From contig NZ_CANMYE010000012.1 of NCBI RefSeq assembly GCF_947502065.1, positions 1 to 64,000 of the forward strand: a DNA stretch of 64,000 nt, written 5' to 3'. A program made the translations under genes and the position numbers. Shown in pieces: positions 44,288 through 53,203 of the stretch. The notes under the pieces are model-generated. The model was given only the letters and a program-made list of their open reading frames with translations, had not been told where the DNA came from and did no database searches. The stretch's first letter is position 1; each line of letters opens with the position of its first letter. This DNA is from an uncultured Pseudoteredinibacter sp. GTDB lineage: Bacteria; Pseudomonadota; Gammaproteobacteria; Pseudomonadales; Cellvibrionaceae.

Positions 44288-45538
44288 ATGAATTCAACCG
44301 GCCCACTGATTACCAATGATGCCGTTAGCTTCGGCCTGCTAGCGTTGATCCTTGCCTTAATCATGCATACTGCCAACAATGCCGGCCCGAGATGGAAGCG
44401 TTTTTATAGCATCGTTCCAATGCTGTTGATTTGCTATCTGATTCCCTCGCTGCTGAACACGTTCGGCATTATTTCCTCTAAGGGCTCTGGTCTTTGGACC
44501 ATCGCAAAAAACTATTTCCTGCCTGCTGCCCTAGTCTTGATGACCCTAAGTATCGACTTAAAGGCCATTATGCGACTTGGCGATAAAGCCATTATTATGT
44601 TTCTAGTGGGCACCGTGGGCATCGTAATCGGTGGCCCGCTGGCTATATTAATAATGTCTGCCTTTAGCCCGGAAACAGTTGGGGGCGTCGGCCCGGAGGC
44701 GGTTTGGAGAGGCCTTGCAACACTTGCCGGTAGCTGGATTGGCGGCGGTGCTAACCAAGCCGCGATGCTAGAGCTATACCAATATAACCCAGCCAATTAT
44801 TCGGCCATGGTTACTGTCGATATTATCGTTGCCAATATTTGGATGGCCTTTCTACTTTGGGGGGCGGGTAACAACGCTAAAGTTGATCGCTGGCTTGGAG
44901 CGGATACCACTGCTATTGATGACGTGAAGCGTCGCTTAGAAGAGTATCACGGCCGCGAAAAGCTGGAGCTAGACCTACCTAGGCTAACTGCCATCTTCGC
45001 CATTGCTTTTGGAACCGTCGGCCTCTGTCATCTACTTGGTGATGTACTAGCGCCTTTCTTTAAAGCCATTCCTGCGACCTCCGATAGCATTCTAGCCAAT
45101 CACTTTTTCTGGATTGTCATCGTCTCAACCACCATGGGGCTAGGGCTCAGCTTTACACGCTTTAATAAACTCGAAGGCGCGGGTGCTTCTAAGTTTGGCA
45201 GCTTGTTTATTTATCTGTTGGTGGTGATCATCGGCACTAAAATGGATGTTATGAAAATTGTCGAACAACCAGGATTGATACTTGTAGGTATCATTTGGAT
45301 GAGCATTCACTCTGGACTTCTAATCATCGTTGCTAAGATGATACGCGCTCCTTTCTTTTTCTTAGCCGTTGGTAGTAAAGCGAACGTTGGGGGTGCCGCT
45401 TCAGCACCCATTATTGCAGCCGCCTTTCACCCCTCACTAGCGCCAGTAGGTGTTTTACTTGCCGTACTGGGTTATGCGCTTGGAACTTACGGCGCTATGC
45501 TTTGCGCCTGGCTAATGTCGCTAGCGGCGCCGGTTTAG
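44288..45538 (+). CDS. DUF819 family membrane transporter
   Basis: 416 residues with ten or eleven helices and a soluble loop (about 195-235; VDRWLGADTTAIDDVKRRLEEYHGREK). Family marks are GSWIGGGANQAAM near residue 160 and GSKANVGGAASAPIIAAAFHP near 365, two inverted glycine-rich stretches as in a two-repeat transporter fold. DUF819 (YjcL) proteins are uncharacterised, thought to move small carboxylates. The structured leader and divergence from the monooxygenase suggest it imports that enzyme's substrate or a related compound. GAGG precedes the ATG. Confidence 0.88.
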   Translation: MNSTGPLITNDAVSFGLLALILALIMHTANNAGPRWKRFYSIVPMLLICYLIPSLLNTFGIISSKGSGLWTIAKNYFLPAALVLMTLSIDLKAIMRLGDKAIIMFLVGTVGIVIGGPLAILIMSAFSPETVGGVGPEAVWRGLATLAGSWIGGGANQAAMLELYQYNPANYSAMVTVDIIVANIWMAFLLWGAGNNAKVDRWLGADTTAIDDVKRRLEEYHGREKLELDLPRLTAIFAIAFGTVGLCHLLGDVLAPFFKAIPATSDSILANHFFWIVIVSTTMGLGLSFTRFNKLEGAGASKFGSLFIYLLVVIIGTKMDVMKIVEQPGLILVGIIWMSIHSGLLIIVAKMIRAPFFFLAVGSKANVGGAASAPIIAAAFHPSLAPVGVLLAVLGYALGTYGAMLCAWLMSLAAPV

Positions 45539-45563
45539 CTTTTAAAGTTAAAACGAGTAGATC

Positions 45564-45589
45564 AATCGCCCTCTTTAAAGAGGGCGATT
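45564..45589. terminator. Perfect palindrome between DUF819 and chemoreceptor genes
   Basis: AATCGCCCTCTTT and its complement, 26 bp without loop, between convergent genes. T-runs are poor, so it is a weak intrinsic terminator or only an mRNA end stabiliser. Confidence 0.6.
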
Positions 45590-45593
45590 TGCT

Positions 45594-47213
45594 TTAGGAG
45601 TGGCGGTAGGTGCTTAGCTGCTCTGATAAACCTAAGGAAATCTCTGAAACCACTTCACTGGCCTTTGATGAACCCTCAGCTAAACCAGCGGTTTGCAGAC
45701 TAAGATCAGACAGCTTTGCAGCCTGAGCACTCAACGATTTAGATAAATCAATCTGCTGTTTAGAGCTGCTTGAAATACCCCCGCTTTGCGCTGCAATCAA
45801 AGTAATTGCCTGAAGAATTTGCTCAATAATTTCGCCGGTAGCTTCAGCTTGTTCAACACTTTTGCTGGCTGCCTGCACACTGTCACCTAAGGAATTCGAA
45901 ACTTCATGGCTGCTGGCTTGTATGGCCTCCACCATGGCTTGAATTTCATTTGTCGAACTGGCCGTCCGTTGCGCTAGCTGCCTAACCTCATCAGCCACCA
46001 CAGCAAAGCCTCGACCTTGATCTCCTGCTCGAGCCGCCTCAATGGCAGCATTTAACGCTAACAAATTTGTCTGCTCTGCAATTTCACTGATAACTGAGAG
46101 CACACCACCAATGGCTTCGCTACTACTGGATAGTTTTGCCATATCATTGGAGGAACGCTGTACGATACTTGCGAGCTGGTTTATGGCATCGATCGTCTTA
46201 GCTAAGCGCTCCGACCCAATCGCCGCTGCATCTGTTGCAGCCTTAGTTTCTTCGTTGCTAGCTTGAGCTGTATTTAGAACATCTTGCCCTGCCTTGAAAA
46301 CACTATCGACAGACTGCTGGACGCCAAGAAGCTCTTGGTTCTGAAGCTCCACTTGAACATCAACTTTCTTTGCACCATTAACTAAATCACCGGCAGAATC
46401 CTGCAACTGCTTCGTTATAGGGCGCAGCGAAGCTAACAACTGATCCAAGACACCAATCATTTGATTCACGTCTTGCCCCAATTCGCCAACTTCACATTTT
46501 GAAGTCACTGCAACACGGCCCGAAAAATCCATACTCTGAATGATCCCCGCCACGGACGCGCGAATACTTTCCAGTGGCCGTAATATACTACGGCTAAGCC
46601 ATAGGCTTAGCGCCAATTGAAAAATAGTAAGTACAGATAATAAAATTAAAATTTGATTGGTAGTATCCGCGAGCCGTTGATCAGCGGCAATTTGCTCGGC
46701 CTTAGCCAGTTGCGTTTGCTGCTCTATTAGCTGATCGAGAGATTCAAACAACGGCTGCAATCCAGGATACATTTTCATGTCTACAAACTGGCCGAGCTCG
46801 TATGTAGATTTAGACTGTATTTTTGATTCAAGCTCCTTGATGGTCGATAACGATTGCTCAACCGCCGGAGCAATCTCAGAAAGAAGCTTTTCTTCTTCAG
46901 AGGTCAGAGAACGCTCGCTGAATTTATCCCAAAGTTCTCTAATATGCTGATCGGCTTTCAGTATTGTTTTCTCACCCTCACCCCAAAAAATCATCTGCGC
47001 ACGAAGCTGGTGAGCGGTGTCACTAATCTCATGACTATAAACTCGCGAAAGCTCCTCTAGAATCCAAACGGGCTCTAGACGCTGCTGGCTGAGACTTTTT
47101 GCAAATGAGACTTCAGAGCGTATCTTAGTCCAAGCCATAAACGATACAAAGATACATACACCAATAGACATTGTGACTAGAATTCCAAGCCTATGGCTAA
47201 TACGCAAAGTCAT
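45594..47213 (-). CDS. Methyl-accepting chemotaxis protein
   Basis: 539 residues in classic receptor order: TM1 about 5-27, periplasmic helical sensor about 30-185, TM2 about 188-208 (ILILLSVLTIFQLALSL), HAMP about 210-262, then the signalling domain with QTNLLALNAAIEAARAGDQG. No C-terminal pentapeptide. ATG 47213 has a strong AAGGAGG 5 bases upstream; the longer frame to 47246 is rejected. The ligand is unknown. No good sigma-28 promoter was found upstream, unlike the receptors at 4745-8415. Confidence 0.92.
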   Translation of the reverse strand: MTLRISHRLGILVTMSIGVCIFVSFMAWTKIRSEVSFAKSLSQQRLEPVWILEELSRVYSHEISDTAHQLRAQMIFWGEGEKTILKADQHIRELWDKFSERSLTSEEEKLLSEIAPAVEQSLSTIKELESKIQSKSTYELGQFVDMKMYPGLQPLFESLDQLIEQQTQLAKAEQIAADQRLADTTNQILILLSVLTIFQLALSLWLSRSILRPLESIRASVAGIIQSMDFSGRVAVTSKCEVGELGQDVNQMIGVLDQLLASLRPITKQLQDSAGDLVNGAKKVDVQVELQNQELLGVQQSVDSVFKAGQDVLNTAQASNEETKAATDAAAIGSERLAKTIDAINQLASIVQRSSNDMAKLSSSSEAIGGVLSVISEIAEQTNLLALNAAIEAARAGDQGRGFAVVADEVRQLAQRTASSTNEIQAMVEAIQASSHEVSNSLGDSVQAASKSVEQAEATGEIIEQILQAITLIAAQSGGISSSSKQQIDLSKSLSAQAAKLSDLSLQTAGLAEGSSKASEVVSEISLGLSEQLSTYRHS

Positions 47214-47386
47214 GTTTGCCTCCTTGGCAATAGCTGCGGTACCCATTCAAGTGTCGGCGATAGTCTCAATTAGTAAACAGTGTCATAAAAATTTAATCTA
47301 ACTGACCAAATTTGATTATTTAACCATTGATTATGCAATTTAATTTAAAAGGCAAAACTCCAAATTCATAAAATTTAGGCGTAAAA

Positions 47387-47418
47387 AAACCGGCATTCTC
47401 AATGAGATATGCCGGTTT
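47387..47418 (-). terminator. Terminator of the ribosomal cluster after rplQ
   Basis: AAACCGGCAT / ATGCCGGTTT, 10-bp stem with a 12-base loop, and TTTTTTT downstream on the minus strand, 17 bases past the rplQ stop. Confidence 0.88.
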
Positions 47419-47434
47419 CTTTAGAAACGTTTGC

Positions 47435-47821
47435 TTACTCTTCTTCAGCAGCCGCTTCAACTTGAGGGCGATCTACCAACTCAACGTAGGCCATTGGGGC
47501 CTTATCGCCAGTACGGAAACCACACTTCAAGATACGTAGGTAACCACCTGGACGATCCTGATAACGAGGACCTAATACAGAAAATAGTTTACCTACAGCT
47601 TCTTTGTTACGTAGACGGTCGAAAGCTAAACGACGGTTAGCTACACTGTCTTCCTTGGCCAAAGTGATCAAAGGCTCAGCGTGACGACGCAGTTCCTTCG
47701 CTTTAGGCAAGGTTGTTTTAATCAACTCATGCTCAACCAATGAAGAAACCATGTTCTTGAACATAGCCTTACGGTGTGAGCTGTTGCGATTCAGTTGACG
47801 GCCACTATGACGATGACGCAT
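47435..47821 (-). CDS. rplQ: Ribosomal protein bL17
   Basis: 128 residues, large subunit protein near the tunnel exit. The N-terminus MRHRHSGRQLNRNSSHRKAM and the later LGPRYQDRPGGYLRILK are typical. It has an acidic tail (EAAAEEE). It is the last gene of the alpha operon, 107 bases after rpoA, and is followed by a strong terminator. Two stem-loops lie in the gap before it. Confidence 0.97.
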   Translation of the reverse strand: MRHRHSGRQLNRNSSHRKAMFKNMVSSLVEHELIKTTLPKAKELRRHAEPLITLAKEDSVANRRLAFDRLRNKEAVGKLFSVLGPRYQDRPGGYLRILKCGFRTGDKAPMAYVELVDRPQVEAAAEEE

Positions 47822-47842
47822 GACTCTAAATCCTTCATTTGG

Positions 47843-47901
47843 GCCTTCAATTTACATCGAAGGCGCTATTAACGTTGGCATTGGCTGGGCCAAATGCCAA
47901 C
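47843..47901 (-). other. Two stem-loops between rpoA and rplQ
   Basis: GCCTTC...GAAGGC (47843-47864) and GTTGGCATT...AATGCCAAC (47874-47901, with an inner GGC/GCC stem) lie in the 107-base gap. Neither has a T-run, so they are more likely RNA processing or stability elements than terminators. Confidence 0.5.
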
Positions 47902-47928
47902 CATATTACTTTAAGCGTTGAATTTGGC

Positions 47929-48918
47929 TTAGTCGTCAGCACGTAGGCTGGCTGGTGGCCAATTCTCCAAGCGCATACCCAAAGACAAACCGCGAGAAGC
48001 TAGGATGTCTTTAATTTCGGTAAGCGACTTCTTACCCAGGTTCGGCGTCTTCAACAACTCTACTTCGGTGCGCTGAATCAGGTCACCAATGTAGTAGATG
48101 TTCTCAGCTTTCAAGCAGTTAGCAGAGCGAACAGTTAGTTCTAAGTCGTCCACAGGACGCAATAGAACTGGATCGATCTCTTCTTCTTTCTGCTCTGGCT
48201 CAGCTTCTTTCTCGCCTTCAAGGTCGACAAATACGGCTAGCTGCTGCTGCAGAATAGTAGCTGCACGACGAATCGCTTCTTCTGGGTCAATAGTACCGTT
48301 GGTTTCTAAATCCAAAACCAGCTTATCCAGATCAGTACGCTGCTCAACACGTGCACTCTCTACAGAGTACGCCAAGCGACGAACTGGGCTGAAAGAAGCA
48401 TCCAGCTGCAAACGGCCAATAGCGCGAGTTTCCTCGTCATCACTACGACGTGCATCAGCAGGCTGGTAACCACGGCCGCGAGCAACACTTAACTTCATGC
48501 TCAACTCAACGTCGCCAGTGATATTAGCGATAACGTGGTCTGGGTTTTTGATCTCTACTTCATGATCAACTTGGATATCACCAGCAGTAACTACGCCTGG
48601 GCCTTTTTTGCTCAGGGTCAAAACCGCTTGATCTTTACCGTGCATAACCACGGCAACACCTTTTAGGTTCAACAGGATTTCGATAACGTCTTCCTGAATA
48701 CCTTCAATTGCACTGTACTCGTGCAATACACCGTCGATTTCAACTTCAGTGACAGCACAACCTGGCATTGAAGACAACAAAATACGACGTAGGGCGTTGC
48801 CAAGGGTATGACCAAAACCACGCTCTAAAGGCTCTAATACAACCTTGGCGCGAGTTGGGCCGGTGTCGGTAACATCAATGTGACGCGGGGTCAAAAATTC
48901 GTTTACAGCACTCTGCAT
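47929..48918 (-). CDS. rpoA: RNA polymerase alpha subunit
   Basis: 329 residues. N-terminal dimerisation domain (GHTLGNALRRILLSSMPG) and C-terminal domain that binds UP elements and activators (RSANCLKAENIYYIGDL, LKTPNLGKKSL), joined by an acidic linker (about 230-245). ATG 48918 (MQSAVNEFLTPR) has AAGG 7 bases upstream; an in-frame ATG at 48924 is too close to the ribosome-binding site. It sits in the normal alpha operon place between rpsD and rplQ. Confidence 0.98.
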   Translation of the reverse strand: MQSAVNEFLTPRHIDVTDTGPTRAKVVLEPLERGFGHTLGNALRRILLSSMPGCAVTEVEIDGVLHEYSAIEGIQEDVIEILLNLKGVAVVMHGKDQAVLTLSKKGPGVVTAGDIQVDHEVEIKNPDHVIANITGDVELSMKLSVARGRGYQPADARRSDDEETRAIGRLQLDASFSPVRRLAYSVESARVEQRTDLDKLVLDLETNGTIDPEEAIRRAATILQQQLAVFVDLEGEKEAEPEQKEEEIDPVLLRPVDDLELTVRSANCLKAENIYYIGDLIQRTEVELLKTPNLGKKSLTEIKDILASRGLSLGMRLENWPPASLRADD

Positions 48919-48940
48919 AGCCATACCTTAGGTTAGTCCG

Positions 48941-49561
48941 TTACTTGGAGTAAAGTTCAACAATTAGGTTCTCGTTGATCTCTGCAGGTAAATCTGCACG
49001 ATCTGGAACGCGCTTGAAAGTGCCTTCCTTCTTGTCCGAGTTTACGTCAACCCACTCTACTTCAGAGCGCTGAGCAGCAATTGCCAATGCATTCTGAATA
49101 CGTAGCTGAGTTTTAGACTTTTCACGAACAGCAACAACGTCACCTTCTTTCACTTGGTAAGAAGCAATGTTTACTACTTGACCGTTAACAGTGATTGACT
49201 TGTGAGATACCAACTGACGAGATTCAGCGCGAGTAGCACCGTAACCCATGCGGTATACAACATTGTCTAAACGAGATTCCAACAGCTTAAGCAGGTTTTC
49301 ACCAGTAGCACCCTTACGACGGGCTGCTTCTTTGTAATAACCGCGGAACTGCTTTTCTAGTACGCCGTAAATGCGACGAACTTTTTGCTTTTCACGCAAC
49401 TGAACACCGTAGTCAGATAGACGACCACGACGAGCACCGTGTACACCAGGTGCGGTTTCAGCTTTACATTTTGAATCTAATGGGCGAGCGCCAGACTTAA
49501 GGAACAAATCAGTTCCTTCGCGGCGAGCCAATTTACAAGTTGGTCCGATATAACGTGCCAT
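48941..49561 (-). CDS. rpsD: Ribosomal protein uS4
   Basis: 206 residues. Primary 16S rRNA binder; in E. coli S4 also represses translation of the alpha operon. N-terminal YIGPTCKLARREGTDL is followed by an S4 RNA-binding domain (LESRLDNVVYRMGYGATR, HKSITVNGQ). It starts 16 bases after the rpsK stop. Confidence 0.98.
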   Translation of the reverse strand: MARYIGPTCKLARREGTDLFLKSGARPLDSKCKAETAPGVHGARRGRLSDYGVQLREKQKVRRIYGVLEKQFRGYYKEAARRKGATGENLLKLLESRLDNVVYRMGYGATRAESRQLVSHKSITVNGQVVNIASYQVKEGDVVAVREKSKTQLRIQNALAIAAQRSEVEWVDVNSDKKEGTFKRVPDRADLPAEINENLIVELYSK

Positions 49562-49576
49562 CTTCTTTAAGCCCCC

Positions 49577-49966
49577 TTATACGCGACGTTTCTTAGGAGG
49601 ACGACAACCATTGTGCGGAATGGGTGTTACGTCCGTAATGTTGGAGATTTTATATCCAACGTTATTTAAGGCACGAACTGCAGACTCACGGCCTGGTCCT
49701 GGACCTTTTACTTCAACGTCTAGGTTCTTTAAACCATAGTCCTTTGCAGCTTCACCAGCGCGCTCTGCAGCAACCTGGGCAGCGAAAGGGGTAGACTTAC
49801 GTGAACCACGGAAACCGGAACCACCTGCGGTAGCCCAGCTCAGGGTGTTGCCCTGGCGATCTGTGATAGTCACGATTGTGTTGTTAAAAGAGGCGTGGAT
49901 ATGGGCGATGCCATCAACGACCGTCTTTTTTACCTTTTTACGGGTAGTTTTGCTTGGCTTAGCCAT
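49577..49966 (-). CDS. rpsK: Ribosomal protein uS11
   Basis: 129 residues, small-subunit platform protein lining the mRNA exit. Motifs HASFNNTIVTITDRQGN, SSGFRGSRKSTPFAA-like GSGFRGSRKSTPFAAQ, and the terminal NGCRPPKKRRV are conserved. It lies between rpsM and rpsD, in operon order. Confidence 0.98.
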   Translation of the reverse strand: MAKPSKTTRKKVKKTVVDGIAHIHASFNNTIVTITDRQGNTLSWATAGGSGFRGSRKSTPFAAQVAAERAGEAAKDYGLKNLDVEVKGPGPGRESAVRALNNVGYKISNITDVTPIPHNGCRPPKKRRV

Positions 49967-49983
49967 AACGATCTTCCTAACCT

Positions 49984-50340
49984 TTATTTCTTAATTGGCT
50001 TACGCGGGCCCTTACGGGTGCGAGCGTTAGTCTTAGTACGCTGACCACGTAGCGGCAAGCTGCGACGATGACGCAAACCACGGTAGCAACCCAAGTCCAT
50101 CAAACGTTTGATGTTCATGGAAATTTCACGACGCAGGTCACCTTCTACAGTGATTTTACCTACTTCGGCGCGAATCGCGTCCATTTCTGTTTCAGACAAT
50201 TCGCCGATTTTAGTCGTTTCTGCAATACCGGTAGCAGCAAGGATCTGCTGTGCGGTGGTCTTACCTACACCAAAAACATAGGTCAGAGAGATAACGGCGT
50301 GTTTGTTATCTGGTATGTTTACACCAGCTATACGAGCCAT
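49984..50340 (-). CDS. rpsM: Ribosomal protein uS13
   Basis: 118 residues, small-subunit head protein contacting the large subunit and P-site tRNA through its basic tail (RTKTNARTRKGPRKPIKK). N-terminal ARIAGVNIPDNKH is typical. First gene of the alpha operon; GGAG precedes the ATG, and a GC-rich hairpin lies 107 bases upstream. Confidence 0.98.
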   Translation of the reverse strand: MARIAGVNIPDNKHAVISLTYVFGVGKTTAQQILAATGIAETTKIGELSETEMDAIRAEVGKITVEGDLRREISMNIKRLMDLGCYRGLRHRRSLPLRGQRTKTNARTRKGPRKPIKK

Positions 50341-50446
50341 CTAGATACTCCACATATCATATAAATTGTAGCGCTGACAGCAATTAACAGCTCCCTCAGC
50401 ACCAAAAGGCGCGAAAGGATACCGATAAAGCCGCACAAATGCAATA

Positions 50447-50467
50447 GCCCGGAGGTTTCCCCCCGGG
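50447..50467 (-). other. GC-rich stem-loop between rpmJ and rpsM
   Basis: GCCCGGAGG ... CCCCCCGGGC forms a strong stem with a short loop in the 175-base gap separating the spc-type and alpha-type gene groups. No T-run follows on the minus strand. It could slow polymerase or mark a processing point. Confidence 0.5.
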
Positions 50468-50515
50468 CGACAGTCAACGCCCCCAAAGCAGAAGGCAGTG
50501 ATGAACTGCTTTCTG

Positions 50516-50632
50516 TTAGCCTTGACGCTGCTTGTGACGTGGCTCGGCGCTGCAGATTACTCGAACAACACCATTGCGACGTACAACTTTGCAGTTACGG
50601 CACATCTTTTTAACTGAAGCACGAACTTTCAT
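50516..50632 (-). CDS. rpmJ: Ribosomal protein bL36
   Basis: A 38-residue protein read directly from the minus strand: MKVRASVKKMCRNCKVVRRN and so on, ending PRHKQRQG. It is the zinc-ribbon form with C11, C14, C27 and H32/33 as ligands. It sits in the usual place after secY. GCAAAGAGG lies just before the ATG. Confidence 0.97.
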   Translation of the reverse strand: MKVRASVKKMCRNCKVVRRNGVVRVICSAEPRHKQRQG

Positions 50633-50665
50633 GTTTCAACCTCTTTGCGAAGCTAGACCCTTCCC

Positions 50666-51988
50666 TTAGCGGGAGTTGCCGTAGCCTTTTAAGTTAGCCT
50701 TCTTCATCAGTGAGTCGTACTGATGAGACATCAAGTGTGATTGCACCTGGGCCATGAAGTCCATGACCACCACTACTACGATCAATAGTGAAGTACCACC
50801 TAGATAGAAGGGCACATTAGCCGCTACTACCAAGAACTGAGGTAACAAACACACCGCGGCAATATAAACAGCGCCAACTACCGTAAGGCGAGTCAAAACA
50901 CTGTCAATATATTTTGCGGACTGTTCACCTGGACGAATACCAGGAATGAACGCGCCGGATTTCTTCAAGTTATCTGCAACTTCTTGCGGGTTGAACATCA
51001 ACGCCGTATAGAAGAAACAGAAGAAGATGATCATCGCGGTGAACAAAATAAAGTTCAACGGCTGACCAGGCCCTAACCAAAGGGCAACTTCTTGTAATAC
51101 TTCGGCAGCAACACCTTCTGAGCCCTGACCAAACCACTGAGCTACAGAGGCTGGGAACAACAGAATACTGCTGGCGAAAATGGCAGGAATAACACCAGCC
51201 ATATTAATTTTCAGTGGTAGATGACTACTTTGCGCACCACGACCAGGCTGACGTTTAGCGTAGTTAACCGTAATTCGACGCTGACCGCGCTCCATACGAA
51301 CCACAAACCAAATCAGAGCAATTGCCAAAAAGGTAATTGCCAGCAACATCAAAATATTGATATCACCCTGCTTAGCGCCCTCAAAGGACTGACCAATAGC
51401 TGCTGGTAAACCAGCAACAATGCCCGCAAAGATCAACATGGAAATACCGTTACCGATACCACGCTCTGTCACCTGCTCGCCCAACCACATCATAAATACT
51501 GCACCGGTTACCAAAGAGGTAATCGCCACAATGTAGAAAGACATTCCACCGCCGCCGTAGGCTAAGCCCTGGCTCGCCATACCAACAGTCATACCAGTAC
51601 CTTGTACAAGGGCCAGTGCTACTGTTAGATAACGGGTGTATTGACTGATCTTGCGACGTCCTGCATCGCCTTCTTTCTTCAGCTGTTCAAGGCTGGGCGA
51701 TACTGCAGACATCAACTGCATAATAATCGAGGCAGAGATATATGGCATGATACCCAATGCCAGGATACTCATACGCTCTAGTGCACCACCCGAGAACATA
51801 TTAAACAGGCCAAGGATAGTATCCTTGCCCTGATTAAAGAGGTTCGCTACCTGATCAGGGTCGATGCCCGGAACAGGAATATGGGTGCCGATACGATAAA
51901 CCAGAATCGCTAAAAACAGAAAACGAAGGCGAGCCCAAAGCTCGCCTAGTCCTTTCTGATTCGCTAATGGCATCTTTGCCGTTGCCAT
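50666..51988 (-). CDS. secY: Protein translocase channel subunit SecY
   Basis: 440 residues with ten membrane helices. SecY forms the inner-membrane protein-conducting channel with SecE and SecG. Typical text: RIGTHIPVPGIDP, MSILALGIMPYISASIIMQL, QRRITVNYAKRQ and IRPGEQSAKYIDSVL. Position between rplO and rpmJ is standard. Confidence 0.98.
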   Translation of the reverse strand: MATAKMPLANQKGLGELWARLRFLFLAILVYRIGTHIPVPGIDPDQVANLFNQGKDTILGLFNMFSGGALERMSILALGIMPYISASIIMQLMSAVSPSLEQLKKEGDAGRRKISQYTRYLTVALALVQGTGMTVGMASQGLAYGGGGMSFYIVAITSLVTGAVFMMWLGEQVTERGIGNGISMLIFAGIVAGLPAAIGQSFEGAKQGDINILMLLAITFLAIALIWFVVRMERGQRRITVNYAKRQPGRGAQSSHLPLKINMAGVIPAIFASSILLFPASVAQWFGQGSEGVAAEVLQEVALWLGPGQPLNFILFTAMIIFFCFFYTALMFNPQEVADNLKKSGAFIPGIRPGEQSAKYIDSVLTRLTVVGAVYIAAVCLLPQFLVVAANVPFYLGGTSLLIVVVVVMDFMAQVQSHLMSHQYDSLMKKANLKGYGNSR

Positions 51989-52021
51989 CGCTACCTCACT
52001 TAGCCGTAAGCGTTAACAAAG

Positions 52022-52456
52022 TTATTCTTCGACCTTGCCGCCAGCCGCTTCAATCGCAGCCTTGGCACCCTTAGTTACTGCAAGACCTTTAACGGTCACA
52101 GCTTTGGTCAGCTCGCCAGACAAGAACACTTTCGCGCGCTTCATGTTTTGCTTAACCAAATCGGCAGCCTTTAGAGCTTCCAGATCGATAACTTCTGCTT
52201 CAACTTTGTTTAGCTCAGCTAAACGAACTTCAGCGGTTACGCGACCAATACGAGAAGTAAAACCGTATTTTGGAAGGCGTTTCTGCAAAGGCATTTGACC
52301 ACCCTCGAAACCTGGACGAACACTACCGCCAGAACGAGACTTCAAACCTTTGTGACCGCGACCACCAGTTTTACCTACACCGCTACCGATACCGCGACCT
52401 ACGCGCTTACGATCTTTAACGCGGCCAGGAGCGGGGCTTAGAGTATTTAAACGCAT
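52022..52456 (-). CDS. rplO: Ribosomal protein uL15
   Basis: 144 residues, large-subunit assembly protein with the Gly/Arg-rich N-terminus (GRGIGSGVGKTGGRGHKG, SGGSVRPGFEGGQMPL). It lies 4 bases after rpmD and 33 bases before secY on the transcript. Confidence 0.98.
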   Translation of the reverse strand: MRLNTLSPAPGRVKDRKRVGRGIGSGVGKTGGRGHKGLKSRSGGSVRPGFEGGQMPLQKRLPKYGFTSRIGRVTAEVRLAELNKVEAEVIDLEALKAADLVKQNMKRAKVFLSGELTKAVTVKGLAVTKGAKAAIEAAGGKVEE

Positions 52457-52460
52457 AGTC

Positions 52461-52646
52461 TTACTCTCCCTCTACCTTAACCAAATAGTTTACCTTGTTG
52501 ATCATACCGCGAGTTGAAGGCGTATCTTCAACTTCAACAGTGTGACCAATACGGCGTAAACCCAAGCCTGCAACACAGGCTTTATGGGACTGCAGGCGTC
52601 CATTAGTGGACTTAACCTGAGTAACTTTAACTGTTTTCTTAGCCAT
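52461..52646 (-). CDS. rpmD: Ribosomal protein uL30
   Basis: 61 residues, the short bacterial form (KVTQVKSTNGRLQSHKACV, LRRIGHTVEVEDTPS). It sits between rpsE and rplO. A large-subunit protein near the 5S rRNA side. Confidence 0.97.
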   Translation of the reverse strand: MAKKTVKVTQVKSTNGRLQSHKACVAGLGLRRIGHTVEVEDTPSTRGMINKVNYLVKVEGE

Positions 52647-52683
52647 GGTTATTTACCAGCTCTTTAAGAACTAAGTTAAAAAC

Positions 52684-53193
52684 TTAGTTCAAGATATCTT
52701 CAACACTCTTGCCGCGCTTGGCTGCAACAGACTCCGGAGAAGCCATTGCCTTCAAGCCTTCAAAAGTAGCTCGCACAACGTTTACAGGGTTGGTAGAACC
52801 GTAGCACTTAGCTAGTACGTTCTGAACACCGGCAATTTCCAAAACGGCACGCATCGCACCGCCAGCAATTACACCAGTACCCTGAGAGGCTGGCTGCATG
52901 TATACCTTAGAGGCACCATGACGACCTTTGGTTGGGTATTGAATGGTATCACCATTTAACTCAACCTGAATCATGTTGCGGCGCGCAGCTTCCATTGCTT
53001 TTTGAATAGCAACAGGCACTTCACGAGCTTTACCACGACCAAAGCCTACTTTACCGTTACCGTCACCAACTACAGTTAGTGCAGTGAAGCCGAAGATACG
53101 ACCACCTTTTACAGTCTTAGCAACACGGTTAACCTGAACCAGCTTTTCCTGCAGGCCTTCTGTGTTGGCGTCTTCTTTTTTACCGTTAGCCAT
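52684..53193 (-). CDS. rpsE: Ribosomal protein uS5
   Basis: 169 residues, decoding-accuracy protein at the mRNA entry site. Double-stranded RNA-binding-like N-domain and the GFGRGKAREVPVAIQKAMEA motif are present. The loop where spectinomycin resistance mutations occur (VAKTVKGGRIF) looks wild-type. Confidence 0.98.
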   Translation of the reverse strand: MANGKKEDANTEGLQEKLVQVNRVAKTVKGGRIFGFTALTVVGDGNGKVGFGRGKAREVPVAIQKAMEAARRNMIQVELNGDTIQYPTKGRHGASKVYMQPASQGTGVIAGGAMRAVLEIAGVQNVLAKCYGSTNPVNVVRATFEGLKAMASPESVAAKRGKSVEDILN

Positions 53194-53203
53194 ATCTCAA
53201 CCT

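Noticed and set aside
47214..47300. Possible sigma-28 promoter (GCCGACAC) before the 45594-47213 chemoreceptor
   Set aside because: The -10 is only partly matched and no -35 lies at the right distance.
50356..50383. TTGCTG-N16-TATGAT as a promoter of rpsM
   Set aside because: The predicted start would fall inside the ribosome-binding site of rpsM.
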